A program made the translations under genes and the position numbers. The notes below the pieces were generated by a model. The model had not been told where the DNA came from and searched no databases. It saw only the letters and a list, made by a program, of their open reading frames with translations. Positions 1-8,121 of a stretch of DNA of 64,000 nucleotides are shown one piece after another. The stretch is from DATKSG01 sp035531775. Lineage in GTDB: Bacteria; Actinomycetota; Acidimicrobiia; Acidimicrobiales; UBA8190. Position 1 is the stretch's first letter, and every line of letters begins with the position of its first letter. Location: NCBI GenBank assembly GCA_035531775.1, contig DATKSG010000084.1, forward strand, positions 12,750-76,749. The letters run 5' to 3'.

Positions 1-765
1 CTCGATGGCCGCCACCGCCACAAATCGGCCGTCGGCGGTGCGATAAGCCCGATAGCAGGCGTATCGGCCCGAGAGCACGTCGTGGCCCGGTCGGATAGCG
101 GTGCCAGTGCCCATGTGCTCCTCCACGGCCAGGGACATCATCCACAACACCCCGTCGGCGGCGGCCACGTCCAGGTACGCGCCTTCACCGTTAGCCGCCC
201 TGCGCACCAGGGCGGCACACACGGCCAGGGCGCCGTGCAGCCCACCTCCCGCCGCATCGGCCACGGTGGCACCGGGCAACGCCGGGAGCCCATCCTCGGC
301 GCGGCCCGACATAGCCAGGTACCCGCCCACGGCCAGGTAGTCGAGGTCGTGTCCGGCCCAGTCCGAGCGCGGCCCGTCCTGTCCGTATCCACTGGTGGAG
401 ACGTAGACAATGCTCTCGTTCACCGCCCGCACAGCCTGGTACCCGATGCCGAGCCGGTCCACCACGCCGGGGCGGAAGCTCTCCACCACCACGTCGGCCC
501 CGGCAGCCAGGGACAGAAATGCCTGGCGGCCGGCGTCGTGGCGCAGGTCGAGGCGCACCTGGCGCGTGCCGCGGCCGGCACTATAGGCATGGGGTGGCGC
601 CACCACAGCTCCCGGGCCCCGGCCCGGGACCGGGCCGACCTTCACCACGTCGGCTCCGTAGTCCGCCAGCAGGCGCGTGCACCGAGCCGCCGGTCCGACC
701 GTCGACAAGTCGAGCACGGTGATCCCATGCAGCGGGCCGGCAGCGCCGGGCGGCGACGACGACAT
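1..765 (-). CDS. CaiB/BaiF family CoA-transferase, 3' end cut by window
   Basis: The frame is open from an ATG at 765 to the window edge, giving 255 residues of a family usually near 380-400, so the C-terminal third is missing. It shows the class III CoA-transferase pattern: an N-terminal ITVLDLSTVGPAARCTRLLA stretch followed by LADYGADVVKV, then VVVESFRPGVVDRLG, then a GYGQDGP segment leading to an aspartate near residue 140 (WAGHDLDY) at the expected place of the catalytic acid. It ends with YRTADGRFVAV, typical of the family. These enzymes move CoA between carboxylic acids, and the acyl substrate here is unknown. Its ATG shares one base with the stop of the upstream acyl-CoA dehydrogenase, so the two are almost certainly co-translated and probably act on the same acid. 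Confidence 0.9.
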   Translation of the reverse strand, partial: MSSSPPGAAGPLHGITVLDLSTVGPAARCTRLLADYGADVVKVGPVPGRGPGAVVAPPHAYSAGRGTRQVRLDLRHDAGRQAFLSLAAGADVVVESFRPGVVDRLGIGYQAVRAVNESIVYVSTSGYGQDGPRSDWAGHDLDYLAVGGYLAMSGRAEDGLPALPGATVADAAGGGLHGALAVCAALVRRAANGEGAYLDVAAADGVLWMMSLAVEEHMGTGTAIRPGHDVLSGRYACYRAYRTADGRFVAVAAIE

Positions 766-1946
766 CAGAAGTTCTTGGGCAGGCCCAGCTTGCGCCGGGC
801 GATGATGTTCTTCTGGATCTCAGAAGCGCCACCGCCGATGGTGTCGATCACGGTGTAGCGGTAGGTCGATTCCGAGCGGCCTTCCATGGGTGCGTCGGGT
901 GTCTTGACGCGAAGTTGGGATCCGGGCCCGGCGATGTCCATGGACGCGTCGGCCAGGCGCTTGGAGAGCTCGGTAGCGAAGAGCTTGTACTCCGACGCCT
1001 CGGCCGTGGGCGCCGCCCCTCCCTTGGCCGAGGAGTTCACGAAGCGAAGCCCGAGCACCCGGGCCACTTCGGCTTCGGTGGCCAGCTGAGCCAGGCGTTG
1101 TCGCACCACGGCGTCGTGTCGCATCTCCGATCCGTCGCGTCGTGCCCCTCCCACATAGGCGCACAGCAGTTCGAGACGCTGAGCGATGGGCGAGAAGGTG
1201 AACATGGTGAAGCGCTCGAGGTCGAGGGCCTCGGAGATGTACTGAAATCCCCGGTTCACGTCCCCGACGACGTAGTCGTCGGAGACCCAGACATCGTCGA
1301 GGTAGACCTCGTTGGTCCGCTCGTCTCCCATGGTCCAGATGGCCTTCACCGTGATCCCCGGCTGGTCCAGCGGCACCAGGAACAGGGTGATGCCGGCGTG
1401 CTTGGGCGCTTCGGTGTCGGTGCGTGCGCCCACCCAGTACCACTCGGCGAAGTGAGCTGACGTCGTCCACGTCTTCTGGCCGTTGAGACGCCAGCCGTCG
1501 CCGTCGCGGGTGGCCTTCAGCTGCATGGAGGCGGCGTCGGAGCCGGCATTGGGCTCGGAGTACCCGACGGCGAACTCGACTTCGTTGCGCAGGATCTTGG
1601 GCAGGAACTCGGCCTTGAGCCTGTCGTTGCCGTGGCGGATCAGGGTCTTGCCGATGATCCCCACGCCCTTGCCGATCTGCGGACCGCCTCGGCGGGCCAA
1701 GGCCTCGTTCAGGAGGTACTCGTAGATGCCCTCACCTTCGTGGCCTCCGTGCTCCTTGGGCCAGGTGATCCCGAGCCAGCCGCGGCGGCCCAACTCGGCC
1801 ATGAAGGCTCGCCGGGCCGGGGTGTCGACAATCTGAGCCATGTTCTCGCGGGTGACGTCGAACACTTCCGGATCGTCGTGCTCGTCGAGGAACCGCTCCA
1901 CCTCTTCGGCGAAGGCCAGCTGCTCGGCTGAGAACTCGAAGTCCAT
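765..1946 (-). CDS. Acyl-CoA dehydrogenase
   Basis: This 393-residue protein has the normal length for the flavin-dependent acyl-CoA dehydrogenase fold. The N-terminal helical domain starts DFEFSAEQLAFAEEVERFL. The middle strand region carries YSEPNAGSDAASM and NGQKTWTTSA, which line FAD and substrate. The C-terminal helical domain ends in TIGGGASEIQKNIIARRKLG. In most catalytic subunits the first glycine after Ile is the base glutamate (IEGG or YEGT); here it is Gly, so this may be the non-catalytic partner of a heteromer or may use another base. It would introduce a C2-C3 double bond in an acyl-CoA. The ATG at 1946 diverges from the gene at 2015, with a palindromic operator-like site in the 68 bp between them. 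A CoA-transferase follows with a one-base overlap. Confidence 0.93.
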   Translation of the reverse strand: MDFEFSAEQLAFAEEVERFLDEHDDPEVFDVTRENMAQIVDTPARRAFMAELGRRGWLGITWPKEHGGHEGEGIYEYLLNEALARRGGPQIGKGVGIIGKTLIRHGNDRLKAEFLPKILRNEVEFAVGYSEPNAGSDAASMQLKATRDGDGWRLNGQKTWTTSAHFAEWYWVGARTDTEAPKHAGITLFLVPLDQPGITVKAIWTMGDERTNEVYLDDVWVSDDYVVGDVNRGFQYISEALDLERFTMFTFSPIAQRLELLCAYVGGARRDGSEMRHDAVVRQRLAQLATEAEVARVLGLRFVNSSAKGGAAPTAEASEYKLFATELSKRLADASMDIAGPGSQLRVKTPDAPMEGRSESTYRYTVIDTIGGGASEIQKNIIARRKLGLPKNF

Positions 1947-1976
1947 GGACGCGGCCCTCCGGACCCCCTCGGCCAG

Positions 1977-1995
1977 TTCTGACTGACCGTCAGAA
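1977..1995. promoter_or_regulatory. Operator-like palindrome, site A (variant)
   Basis: The stretch contains GACTGAC, one base, then GTCAGAA; it can also be read as TTCTGAC-N5-GTCAGAA. It lies between the divergent starts at 1946 and 2015, just upstream of a TACCAT -10-like hexamer. The arms match the GACTGAC/GTCAGTC palindromes at 21216, 24893 and 28079, but the central spacer is one base instead of two, so its use by the same regulator is less sure. Confidence 0.5.
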
Positions 1996-2002
1996 AAGAA
2001 GC

Positions 2003-2008
2003 TACCAT
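2003..2008 (+). promoter_or_regulatory. -10 hexamer (TACCAT) for a leaderless start
   Basis: TACCAT fits the actinobacterial TANNNT -10 pattern and is followed by six bases and then the GTG at 2015. Transcription would begin at or next to the start codon, and no Shine-Dalgarno sequence is present. The same spacing recurs before several other genes in the window. Confidence 0.45.
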
Positions 2009-2014
2009 CGGCCC

Positions 2015-3436
2015 GTGCGAGGCCTCATCAGCGCGGCGGGGTACCTCCCCTACCGACGTCTGGCGCGCCAGGACGTGGCCGCCCTGCTCGGCAGCGGCGG
2101 TGGCCGGGGCACTCGGGCCGTGGCCGGGTACGACGAGGACACCACCACCATGGCAGTGGAAGCAGCGCGCCTGGCCCGGCGCTCGGCAGCGGCCGCCGCC
2201 GTCGACGCCGTCTGGTTGGCCACGGCTTCGCCCGCCTACCTCGATAAGACCAACGCCACAGCGCTGCACGCCGCCTTGCGCCTGCCGGCCGAGGCGGCCG
2301 CCTTCGACTTCGGGGGGGCCCTGCGATCGGGGATGGGTGCCATGGTGGCCGCGACCCTGGCCACGGGCACCATCGTGGTGGCCATGTCGGACCAGCGCGA
2401 CGGACTGCCGGGGGGCGCCGACGAGTCCTTCGGTGGTGACGCGGCGGCCGCCGTAGTGGTGGGCGACGACGCACCGGGAGCGCCGGTGATCGCCGAGGTG
2501 CTGGGCCGGGCTTCGGCCACCGACGAGTTCCTCGACCGCTGGCGGTCCCCGGGAGAGCGCCGTTCCAAGGTGTGGGAAGAACGCTTCGCCGAGACGCGCT
2601 ACCTGCCTCTCGGGCGCGACGCTTGGGAGCGCGCTCTCAAAGACGGCGGCGTCGAGGCTCATCAGCTGACACAGGTGGCGGTGACGGCCATGCACGGACG
2701 GGCGGCCAAAGCACTGGGCGCCAAGCTCGGCCTGGGCCAAGGAGTCCTGGTCGACGATTTGTCGGGCACCGTGGGCCAGTGCGGAGCTGCTCACCCAGGA
2801 CTGCTGCTGGCCGGCATGCTCGAGAGGGCGCGCCCCGGCGACCTCATGGCGTTGGTGCACCTGGCCGACGGGGCCGACGTCGTCGTCCTGCGTGCCACCG
2901 AGGCCATCGCAACGTGGGCCCCGGCTCGCCCACTGGCTGCCCAGGTGGAGTGCGGCGCCCCTCTCACCTACGGCCGCTTCTTGAGCTGGAGGGGCATGCT
3001 CACGCCCGAGCCACCGCGGCGCCCCGAACCCCAGCGGGTGTCGGGACCGGCCGCCTGGCGTTCGGAGGACTGGAAGTTCGGCTTTGTCGGATCGCGCGAT
3101 CGCTCATCGGGAGCCGTGCATCTGCCCCCCAGCCGTGTGTCGATGCAAGGTGGCGCGCTCGACGACATGGAGCAGGTGCCCATGGCCGACGCCGTCGGGA
3201 CGGTGGTCACCTTCACCGTCGACCATTTGGCCTACTCCCCCAGCCCGCCGGTGGTCTTCGCCGTCATCGACTTCGACGGCGGTGGGCGCTTCCCGTTGGA
3301 GCTAACCGACGTCGATGTCGAGCAGCTGGCCATCGGGGACCGGGTCGAGATGACCTTCCGGCGGCTCTTCAGCGCCGATGGCATCCACGACTACTTTTGG
3401 AAGGCCCGGCCCCAGCACTCGGCGGCCGCGGGCTGA
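2015..3436 (+). CDS. HMG-CoA-synthase-like (thiolase-fold) protein fused to DUF35 OB-fold domain
   Basis: Residues 1-330 of this 473-residue protein follow the HMG-CoA synthase/KAS III pattern: GYLPYRRL at the start, then YDEDTTTMAVEAARLA, and later MHGRAAKALGAKLG, where the family has its His. Residues about 345-470 are a DUF35 OB-fold (VGTVVTFTVDHLAYSP, then PLELTDVDVEQLAIGDRVEM). The segment where the family carries its nucleophilic cysteine (EFAC in archaeal enzymes) reads DFGGALRSG, with no Cys. The zinc ribbon normally preceding DUF35 is present as sequence (VGSRDRSSGAVHLPPSRV) but has lost its cysteines. The fusion is followed 12 bp later by an SCP-x-type thiolase, so it may act as a scaffold or substrate-handling partner. 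The start is GTG, without a Shine-Dalgarno sequence. Confidence 0.8.
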   Translation: MRGLISAAGYLPYRRLARQDVAALLGSGGGRGTRAVAGYDEDTTTMAVEAARLARRSAAAAAVDAVWLATASPAYLDKTNATALHAALRLPAEAAAFDFGGALRSGMGAMVAATLATGTIVVAMSDQRDGLPGGADESFGGDAAAAVVVGDDAPGAPVIAEVLGRASATDEFLDRWRSPGERRSKVWEERFAETRYLPLGRDAWERALKDGGVEAHQLTQVAVTAMHGRAAKALGAKLGLGQGVLVDDLSGTVGQCGAAHPGLLLAGMLERARPGDLMALVHLADGADVVVLRATEAIATWAPARPLAAQVECGAPLTYGRFLSWRGMLTPEPPRRPEPQRVSGPAAWRSEDWKFGFVGSRDRSSGAVHLPPSRVSMQGGALDDMEQVPMADAVGTVVTFTVDHLAYSPSPPVVFAVIDFDGGGRFPLELTDVDVEQLAIGDRVEMTFRRLFSADGIHDYFWKARPQHSAAAG

Positions 3437-3448
3437 GCAGGAGGGCAC

Positions 3449-4639
3449 GTGGCCTCTCATGGCATTCGGGACCGGGTGGCGATCGTGGGCATGGGCTGCA
3501 CCGCCTTCGGCGAGCACTGGGACCGTGGGCTCGACGACCTGATCATCGAAGCCTGCACCGAGGCGTTCACCTCGGCTTCGGTGACCAAGGACGACGTCGA
3601 CGCCTACTGGCTCGGTACGGCGCAGTCCGGCATGAGCGGGATCACCTTGGCCCGGCCCCTGCAGTTGCAGGGCAAGGCCGTCACGCGCGTGGAGAACTAC
3701 TGCACCTCGGGGTCCGAAGCGCTGCGGGCCGCCGCCTACGCCGTGGCGTCCGGCGCCTACGACATGGCGATGGCCGTCGGCGCCGAAAAGGTGAAGGACA
3801 GCGGATACCAGGGTCTAAACGCCGTCAACCCGCCCGGTGACGGCACCGCCCGCACCCTCACAGCAGCGGCCATGTTTTCCATGGTGGCACCGGCCTACGC
3901 CAAGAAGTTCGGCGTGGACGGCGACCAGATGGCCGACGTCCTCGCCACCATCTCGGCCAAGAACCACTTCAACGGGGCCCGCAACCCGCGGGCACAGTTC
4001 CGGCGCGAGGTGTCCAAGGACACGATCTGCTCGTCACCGCGCGTGGCCGGCGGTCTGGGTGTTTTCGATTGCGCCGGAGTGGCCGACGGCGCTGCCGCCG
4101 CCGTCGTGGTGAGGGCGGAGGACGCGCTGCGCTATAGCGACCGTCCGCTGTACATCAAAGGGCTGGCTTTTTCCGCCGGAAGCGGGTCGGGGCTGATCGA
4201 TCCTGGCTACGACTACACACACTTCCCCGAGTGCGAGTTGGCTGCCGTCGACGCCTACCGCCAGGCCGGCGTCACCGACCCCCGCCGGCAGCTGGCCATG
4301 GCCGAGGTGCACGACTGCTTCACCCCCACCGAGCTCGTGCTCATGGAGGACCTCGGTCTGTGCGAGCGCGGCACGGCGTGGAAGGAAGTGCTGGCCGGCA
4401 GCTTCGCCCTCGACGGCGAGCTTCCCGTGAACCCCGATGGCGGCCTCAAGAGCTTCGGGCATCCCGTGGGCGCTTCGGGCCTGCGCATGTTCTTCGAGTG
4501 CTGGCTGCAGTTGCGAGGCGAGGCCACTCCCGAACGGCAGATCCAGTCCGAGCGCAAGCTCGGACTGGTCCACAACCTGGGCGGCTATCCCGGCGAGATG
4601 GTGAGCTTCGTGTCGGTCGTCGGCTCCGAGCCGGGCTGA
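3449..4639 (+). CDS. SCP-x-type thiolase (acetyl-CoA acyltransferase)
   Basis: This 396-residue thiolase keeps the catalytic features: nucleophilic Cys in VENYCTSGSEALR near residue 85-90, the HDCF motif in the C-terminal half, and the final SFGHPVGASGLRM loop. It begins IRDRVAIVGMGCTAFGE, typical of the sterol-carrier-protein-x group. It should cleave 3-oxoacyl-CoA to a shortened acyl-CoA, or run the reverse Claisen reaction. It lies 12 bp after the HMG-CoA-synthase-like/DUF35 fusion and 13 bp before an SDR, so the operon could supply both the 3-hydroxyacyl-CoA oxidation and the thiolysis of a beta-oxidation-like cycle. Thiolases of this group often pair with DUF35 proteins, which fits the neighbour. 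Confidence 0.9.
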   Translation: MASHGIRDRVAIVGMGCTAFGEHWDRGLDDLIIEACTEAFTSASVTKDDVDAYWLGTAQSGMSGITLARPLQLQGKAVTRVENYCTSGSEALRAAAYAVASGAYDMAMAVGAEKVKDSGYQGLNAVNPPGDGTARTLTAAAMFSMVAPAYAKKFGVDGDQMADVLATISAKNHFNGARNPRAQFRREVSKDTICSSPRVAGGLGVFDCAGVADGAAAAVVVRAEDALRYSDRPLYIKGLAFSAGSGSGLIDPGYDYTHFPECELAAVDAYRQAGVTDPRRQLAMAEVHDCFTPTELVLMEDLGLCERGTAWKEVLAGSFALDGELPVNPDGGLKSFGHPVGASGLRMFFECWLQLRGEATPERQIQSERKLGLVHNLGGYPGEMVSFVSVVGSEPG

Positions 4640-4652
4640 CCGGCGATCGGCG

Positions 4653-5558
4653 GTGGGCCTCCTCGACGACAGAGCCGCCCTGGCCGGGCGCGTGGCCGTG
4701 GTGGCCGGTGGCGGCGGCGGCCTCGGGCGAGGGGCCATTCTCGACCTGGCCGGTGCCGGCGTGTCGGTGGCCCTGTGCGACAAGGACCCCGACGCCTTGG
4801 AGGCGACCGCTGAGGAGGCGCGCCGGTTAGGGGCGGACGTCATGGCGTCGGCCCTCGACGTGCGCGACGGCGAAGCTCTGGGCTCGTTCTTCACCGACGT
4901 GGACGCCAGGTTCGGCCGGCTCGACATCCTGGTGAACGTGGTCGGCGGCACGTTCAGGTCAGACTTCACCGATGTCTCGGCCAAGGGCCGCGACACATTG
5001 GTCCGCACGAACTTCTCCTGGGTGGTCGATGCCACCCAGCTGGCCGCTTCCCGGATGTCGGACGGCGGTGGCGGGAGCATCATCACCATCACCTCGATCG
5101 AAGCCCATCGCGCCGCCCCCGGGTTCGCCGTCTACGCCGCCATGAAGGCGGCCCTGGCCCACCTGGCGCGCACCTTGGCCGTGGAGCTCGGGCCAGCCGG
5201 CATCCGTGTCAACTGCATCGCCCCCGACTTCGTCCCGACGGCCGGGCTGTCGGCGGTGGCCTCGGGCGCCGGCTCCGGGGGATCGGTGGCAGCCGCCCAC
5301 CCCGGAGGCGACCCCGAAGACGACCCCGGAGACGCCCTCACCATCCCGCTCGGGCGCAAGGGCCGCCTCGAGGACATCGGCAACTGCGTGCTGTTCCTGG
5401 CCTCGGACCTGTCCTCCTACATCACCGGCACCACCTTGCACCCCGACGGCGGGGCCCTGGCCGGGTCGGGGTGGATGCACTGGCCCGACGACGGCTTCGC
5501 CGCCCGACCTCCGGCGTGGGTCCTCGACCGTCTGGCATCGCCCGGGCAACGGCCGTGA
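4653..5558 (+). CDS. Short-chain dehydrogenase/reductase
   Basis: This is a classical SDR of 301 residues. The Rossmann nucleotide loop is GGGGGLGRGAIL near residue 20-30, a glycine-rich variant of TGxxxGxG, and a DVRDGE motif follows beta-4. NVVGGTF takes the place of NNAG, the catalytic Ser lies in ITSIEAHR, and the YAAMK pair sits near residue 165. A Gly/Pro-rich insert (around residues 205-225) lengthens the substrate loop region. It probably oxidises a 3-hydroxyacyl-CoA or another hydroxy intermediate, with cofactor choice unclear. GTG start. Its stop overlaps the GTG of the next gene as GTGA. Confidence 0.88.
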   Translation: MGLLDDRAALAGRVAVVAGGGGGLGRGAILDLAGAGVSVALCDKDPDALEATAEEARRLGADVMASALDVRDGEALGSFFTDVDARFGRLDILVNVVGGTFRSDFTDVSAKGRDTLVRTNFSWVVDATQLAASRMSDGGGGSIITITSIEAHRAAPGFAVYAAMKAALAHLARTLAVELGPAGIRVNCIAPDFVPTAGLSAVASGAGSGGSVAAAHPGGDPEDDPGDALTIPLGRKGRLEDIGNCVLFLASDLSSYITGTTLHPDGGALAGSGWMHWPDDGFAARPPAWVLDRLASPGQRP

Positions 5559-6385
5559 CGGTGGAGGAAACGCCAGCACTCTTCGCCGGCGAGGGGGACG
5601 TGCTCCTACCCCTGCCCTGGGCGCGTGGCCCTTGGACCCCAGAAGCCCTCCACGGGGGGCCGGTGGCCGCCGCCATCGTCCGGGCCGCCGAGCAATGCCG
5701 GCCCGAGGCCGACGCTCATCTCAGCCGACTCACCGTGGAGCTGCTGCGGCCGGTGCCGATGGCCCCGCTCGAGGTCACCGCCGAGATGGTGCGACCCGGT
5801 CGCAAGGTCCAGGTCATCGACGTGCGGGTACGGGCCGGCGACCTGGAAGTGGCCTGGGGACGGGCCCTGCGCATCCGCTCACACGCGCCCGGCGATCCGG
5901 CGGGCGCGGGATTGTCGGCCGCCGCTGCCGAGGGGCCGGTGCCGGGAACTTCCCCGGCCGCACCACCAGGGCCCGGTGACGGGCACGGCTCGCCCGCACT
6001 GGTGAGCGGATACCTGGCCTTTCACAACGAGGGTGCCGAGCTGCGCTTCGTGCGCGGCGAGTTCGACCGCCTCGGGCCGTCCGCCGTGTGGATACGCCTG
6101 GCCGTGCCGGTGGTGGCGGGCGAAGAGCCGAGCCCGGCCCAGAGAGCCGTGGTGGCCGCCGACTTCGGCAACGGCGTGAGCGCTGAGCTCGATTACGAGC
6201 ACTACGTGTACATAAACCCCGACTTGACCGTCTATCTTGAGCGGCCTCCCGTCGGGGAGTGGGTGTGCCTGGAGGCCACCACCAGGCTGGGCACCCCGGG
6301 GGTAGGCCTGGCCCAGTCCGTGCTGTGGGACGAGCTCGGCCCGGTGGGCCGCTCATTGCAGAGCCTGGTCACCGAGCGCCGGTGA
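5555..6385 (+). CDS. Acyl-CoA thioesterase family protein (TesB-like double hotdog)
   Basis: The start is taken as the GTG at 5555, which overlaps the SDR stop as GTGA; an upstream in-frame ATG at 5471 would lie inside the SDR. The 276-residue product has ARGPWTPEALHGGPVAAAI, then RLTVELLRPVPMAPLEV, typical of the N-terminal hotdog of acyl-CoA thioesterase II-like proteins. A second hotdog ends with WVCLEATTRLGTPGVG. A Gly/Pro-rich linker joins the two halves. It would hydrolyse an acyl-CoA to the free acid and CoA. As the last gene of the 2015-6385 operon it may release a product or relieve CoA trapping. Confidence 0.8.
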   Translation: MTVEETPALFAGEGDVLLPLPWARGPWTPEALHGGPVAAAIVRAAEQCRPEADAHLSRLTVELLRPVPMAPLEVTAEMVRPGRKVQVIDVRVRAGDLEVAWGRALRIRSHAPGDPAGAGLSAAAAEGPVPGTSPAAPPGPGDGHGSPALVSGYLAFHNEGAELRFVRGEFDRLGPSAVWIRLAVPVVAGEEPSPAQRAVVAADFGNGVSAELDYEHYVYINPDLTVYLERPPVGEWVCLEATTRLGTPGVGLAQSVLWDELGPVGRSLQSLVTERR

Positions 6386-6398
6386 CGGCGCCGGCCGG

Positions 6399-6581
6399 TC
6401 AGTGGCCGGTGGCCAGCCCGATCACGATGGCGGCGGCGATGGGGCCCACGATCCCGGTCATGACGATGCCGACCAGGGCGCCCACCACGATCTTCCCGAT
6501 CAGCATCCGCTGCTCGCGATCGGTGGGCACGCCGGTGGACAGGCCGGCCGCCTGGTTGGTGGGCTCATCGTGGTCGGACAC
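6399..6581 (-). CDS. Small membrane protein, 60 aa
   Basis: The start is the GTG at 6581, with a strong GGCGAGGAGG Shine-Dalgarno sequence just upstream. The N-terminal half is polar (SDHDEPTNQAAGLS) and the C-terminal half is a continuous hydrophobic, glycine-rich stretch from IGKIVVGALVGIVM to the end, long enough for one or two membrane segments. I do not recognise a family. It ends 13 bp from the stop of the convergent thioesterase gene and diverges from the amidase gene, with a short palindrome between their starts. Confidence 0.7.
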   Translation of the reverse strand: MSDHDEPTNQAAGLSTGVPTDREQRMLIGKIVVGALVGIVMTGIVGPIAAAIVIGLATGH

Positions 6582-6593
6582 CGTTCCTCCTCG

Positions 6594-6607
6594 CCTGTCA
6601 GGACAGG
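6594..6607. promoter_or_regulatory. Perfect palindrome CCTGTC-AG-GACAGG
   Basis: This inverted repeat has 6-base arms around a 2-base centre in the 96 bp between the divergent starts at 6581 and 6678. It is just upstream of the Shine-Dalgarno sequence of the small membrane protein gene and about 60 bp before the amidase -10. It is unlike the GACTGAC family, so a different dimeric regulator would be expected. It could also be chance. Confidence 0.35.
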
Positions 6608-6665
6608 CCGCCACCGTATCGCTGCCCGAAGGCCACCGAACGACGCTTCGCCGCGTCCAGTTGGC

Positions 6666-6671
6666 TACGGT
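6666..6671 (+). promoter_or_regulatory. -10 hexamer (TACGGT) for leaderless amidase mRNA
   Basis: TACGGT followed by exactly six bases and then ATG at 6678, with no Shine-Dalgarno sequence. This repeats the TANNNT-N6-start arrangement found before other genes in the window. Confidence 0.45.
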
Positions 6672-6677
6672 GCGCCG

Positions 6678-8117
6678 ATGACCCAAGCTATCGACCTCGA
6701 CGCCATGGGCCAGGCCGAGGCCGTCCGAGCCGGCGACGTCACGGCCACCGAACTGGTGAGCGCGGCGCTGGCGCGCATCGACTCGCTCAACGGACGGCTC
6801 AACGCCGTGATCCACCGCATGGACGACAAAGCGTTGGGGGTGGCGGCCGCCCCCGTCGACGGGCCCTTCAGTGGCGTGCCCATGGTGCTCAAGGACCTGA
6901 CCGCCCATAGCGCCGGGGACCCGTTCCACGAAGGCATGCGCATGCTGCGCGACGTGGCCTGGACCGAGGCCGAGGACACATATCTGGTGGCCAAGCTGCG
7001 CGCCGCCGGGTTCGTCTTCGTCGGGCGCACCAACGTTCCGGAGTTCGGCCTGGTGCCCACCACCGAACCGGCCGCTTACGGGCCTACCTGCAACCCATGG
7101 GACACCACCCGGTCCACAGGCGGGTCGAGCGGGGGATCAGCCGCCGCCGTGGCCTCGGGCATGGTGGCCGTGGGGCACGCCAACGACGGAGGGGGGTCCA
7201 TCCGGATCCCGGCCAGCGAGTGTGGCCTGTACGGGTTGAAGCCCTCGCGGGGCCGCGTGTCGCTCGGGCCCGAGTACGGGCAGGTGTGGGAAGGCTTCGA
7301 GGCCGAGCACGTGGTGACCCGGTCGGTGAGGGACTGCGCCGCTCTGCTCGACGTGGTGGCCGGCCCCATGCCCGGCGATCCCTACGTGGCTCCCCCCCCG
7401 TCGCGCCCCTTCCTCGACGCCGTGACACTCGAGACGGGCCGGCTGCGGGTGGGCGTGCTGTGCGGCGACCCGAGCGGCACGGTCGAGGTTCAGCCTCAGT
7501 GCGCGGCGGCGGCGCGGGCCGCCGGCGATCTCCTGGCCGAGCTGGGCCACAACGTCTCCGACGCCTCACCGCCGGCTCTGGCCGACCCGAGCTTCACCCC
7601 CAACTTCATCACCGTGTACACGGTGTTCGCCGACTGGTGCCTGGAGGACACCCGCCGGCGCACGGGGCAGGCCGTGGACCGCAGCGGGTGCGAGCCGTCG
7701 ACGTGGGCGCTGGCCGAAATGGGACGCGCCGTGACTCCGGCGCACTATGTCCAAGCCATGCAGGCGCTGCATCTCTATTCCCGTGGCGTGCGGTCGTGGT
7801 GGGAGCCCGACGGCTTCGACCTCCTGGTCACCCCCACCATCCCCGAACCACCGCCGGTACTGGGCCAGTTCGCCTCCACCGAGGAGGACCCCCTGGCCCC
7901 GCTGTTCAGGGCGGCCGCCATCGTCCCCTTTACGGCGCCGTTCAACGTGACCGGCCAGCCGGCGGCCTCGGTGCCGTTGCACTGGGACGCCGACGGCCTG
8001 CCCATCGGCGTCCAACTGGTGGGCGCCTATGGGCGCGAGGACCTGCTGCTGTCGGTGTCGGCCCAGCTGGAGCAGGCCCGGCCCTGGGCCGGGCGCCGGC
8101 CACCGATCTGGGGCTGA
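6678..8117 (+). CDS. Amidase (amidase signature family)
   Basis: The 479-residue product has the normal length for the amidase signature family. The Ser-cisSer-Lys triad is visible: Lys in MVLKDLT near residue 76, Ser in [16 protein letters not shown], and the nucleophile in the [19 protein letters not shown] stretch. The family hydrolyses amides, and members range from GatA to aryl and fatty-acid amidases. No gatB or gatC lies nearby, so a catabolic amidase is more likely than the tRNA-dependent transamidase. The start chosen is the ATG at 6678, seven bases after a TACGGT -10 motif. The longer in-frame extension would overlap the small divergent gene and looks untranslated. Confidence 0.92.
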   Translation: MTQAIDLDAMGQAEAVRAGDVTATELVSAALARIDSLNGRLNAVIHRMDDKALGVAAAPVDGPFSGVPMVLKDLTAHSAGDPFHEGMRMLRDVAWTEAEDTYLVAKLRAAGFVFVGRTNVPEFGLVPTTEPAAYGPTCNPWDTTRSTGGSSGGSAAAVASGMVAVGHANDGGGSIRIPASECGLYGLKPSRGRVSLGPEYGQVWEGFEAEHVVTRSVRDCAALLDVVAGPMPGDPYVAPPPSRPFLDAVTLETGRLRVGVLCGDPSGTVEVQPQCAAAARAAGDLLAELGHNVSDASPPALADPSFTPNFITVYTVFADWCLEDTRRRTGQAVDRSGCEPSTWALAEMGRAVTPAHYVQAMQALHLYSRGVRSWWEPDGFDLLVTPTIPEPPPVLGQFASTEEDPLAPLFRAAAIVPFTAPFNVTGQPAASVPLHWDADGLPIGVQLVGAYGREDLLLSVSAQLEQARPWAGRRPPIWG

Positions 8118-8121
8118 GCAC

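Noticed and set aside
1977..1995. Site A as a perfect member of the palindrome family
   Set aside because: Its centre is one base instead of two, so I list it only as a variant; binding may differ.
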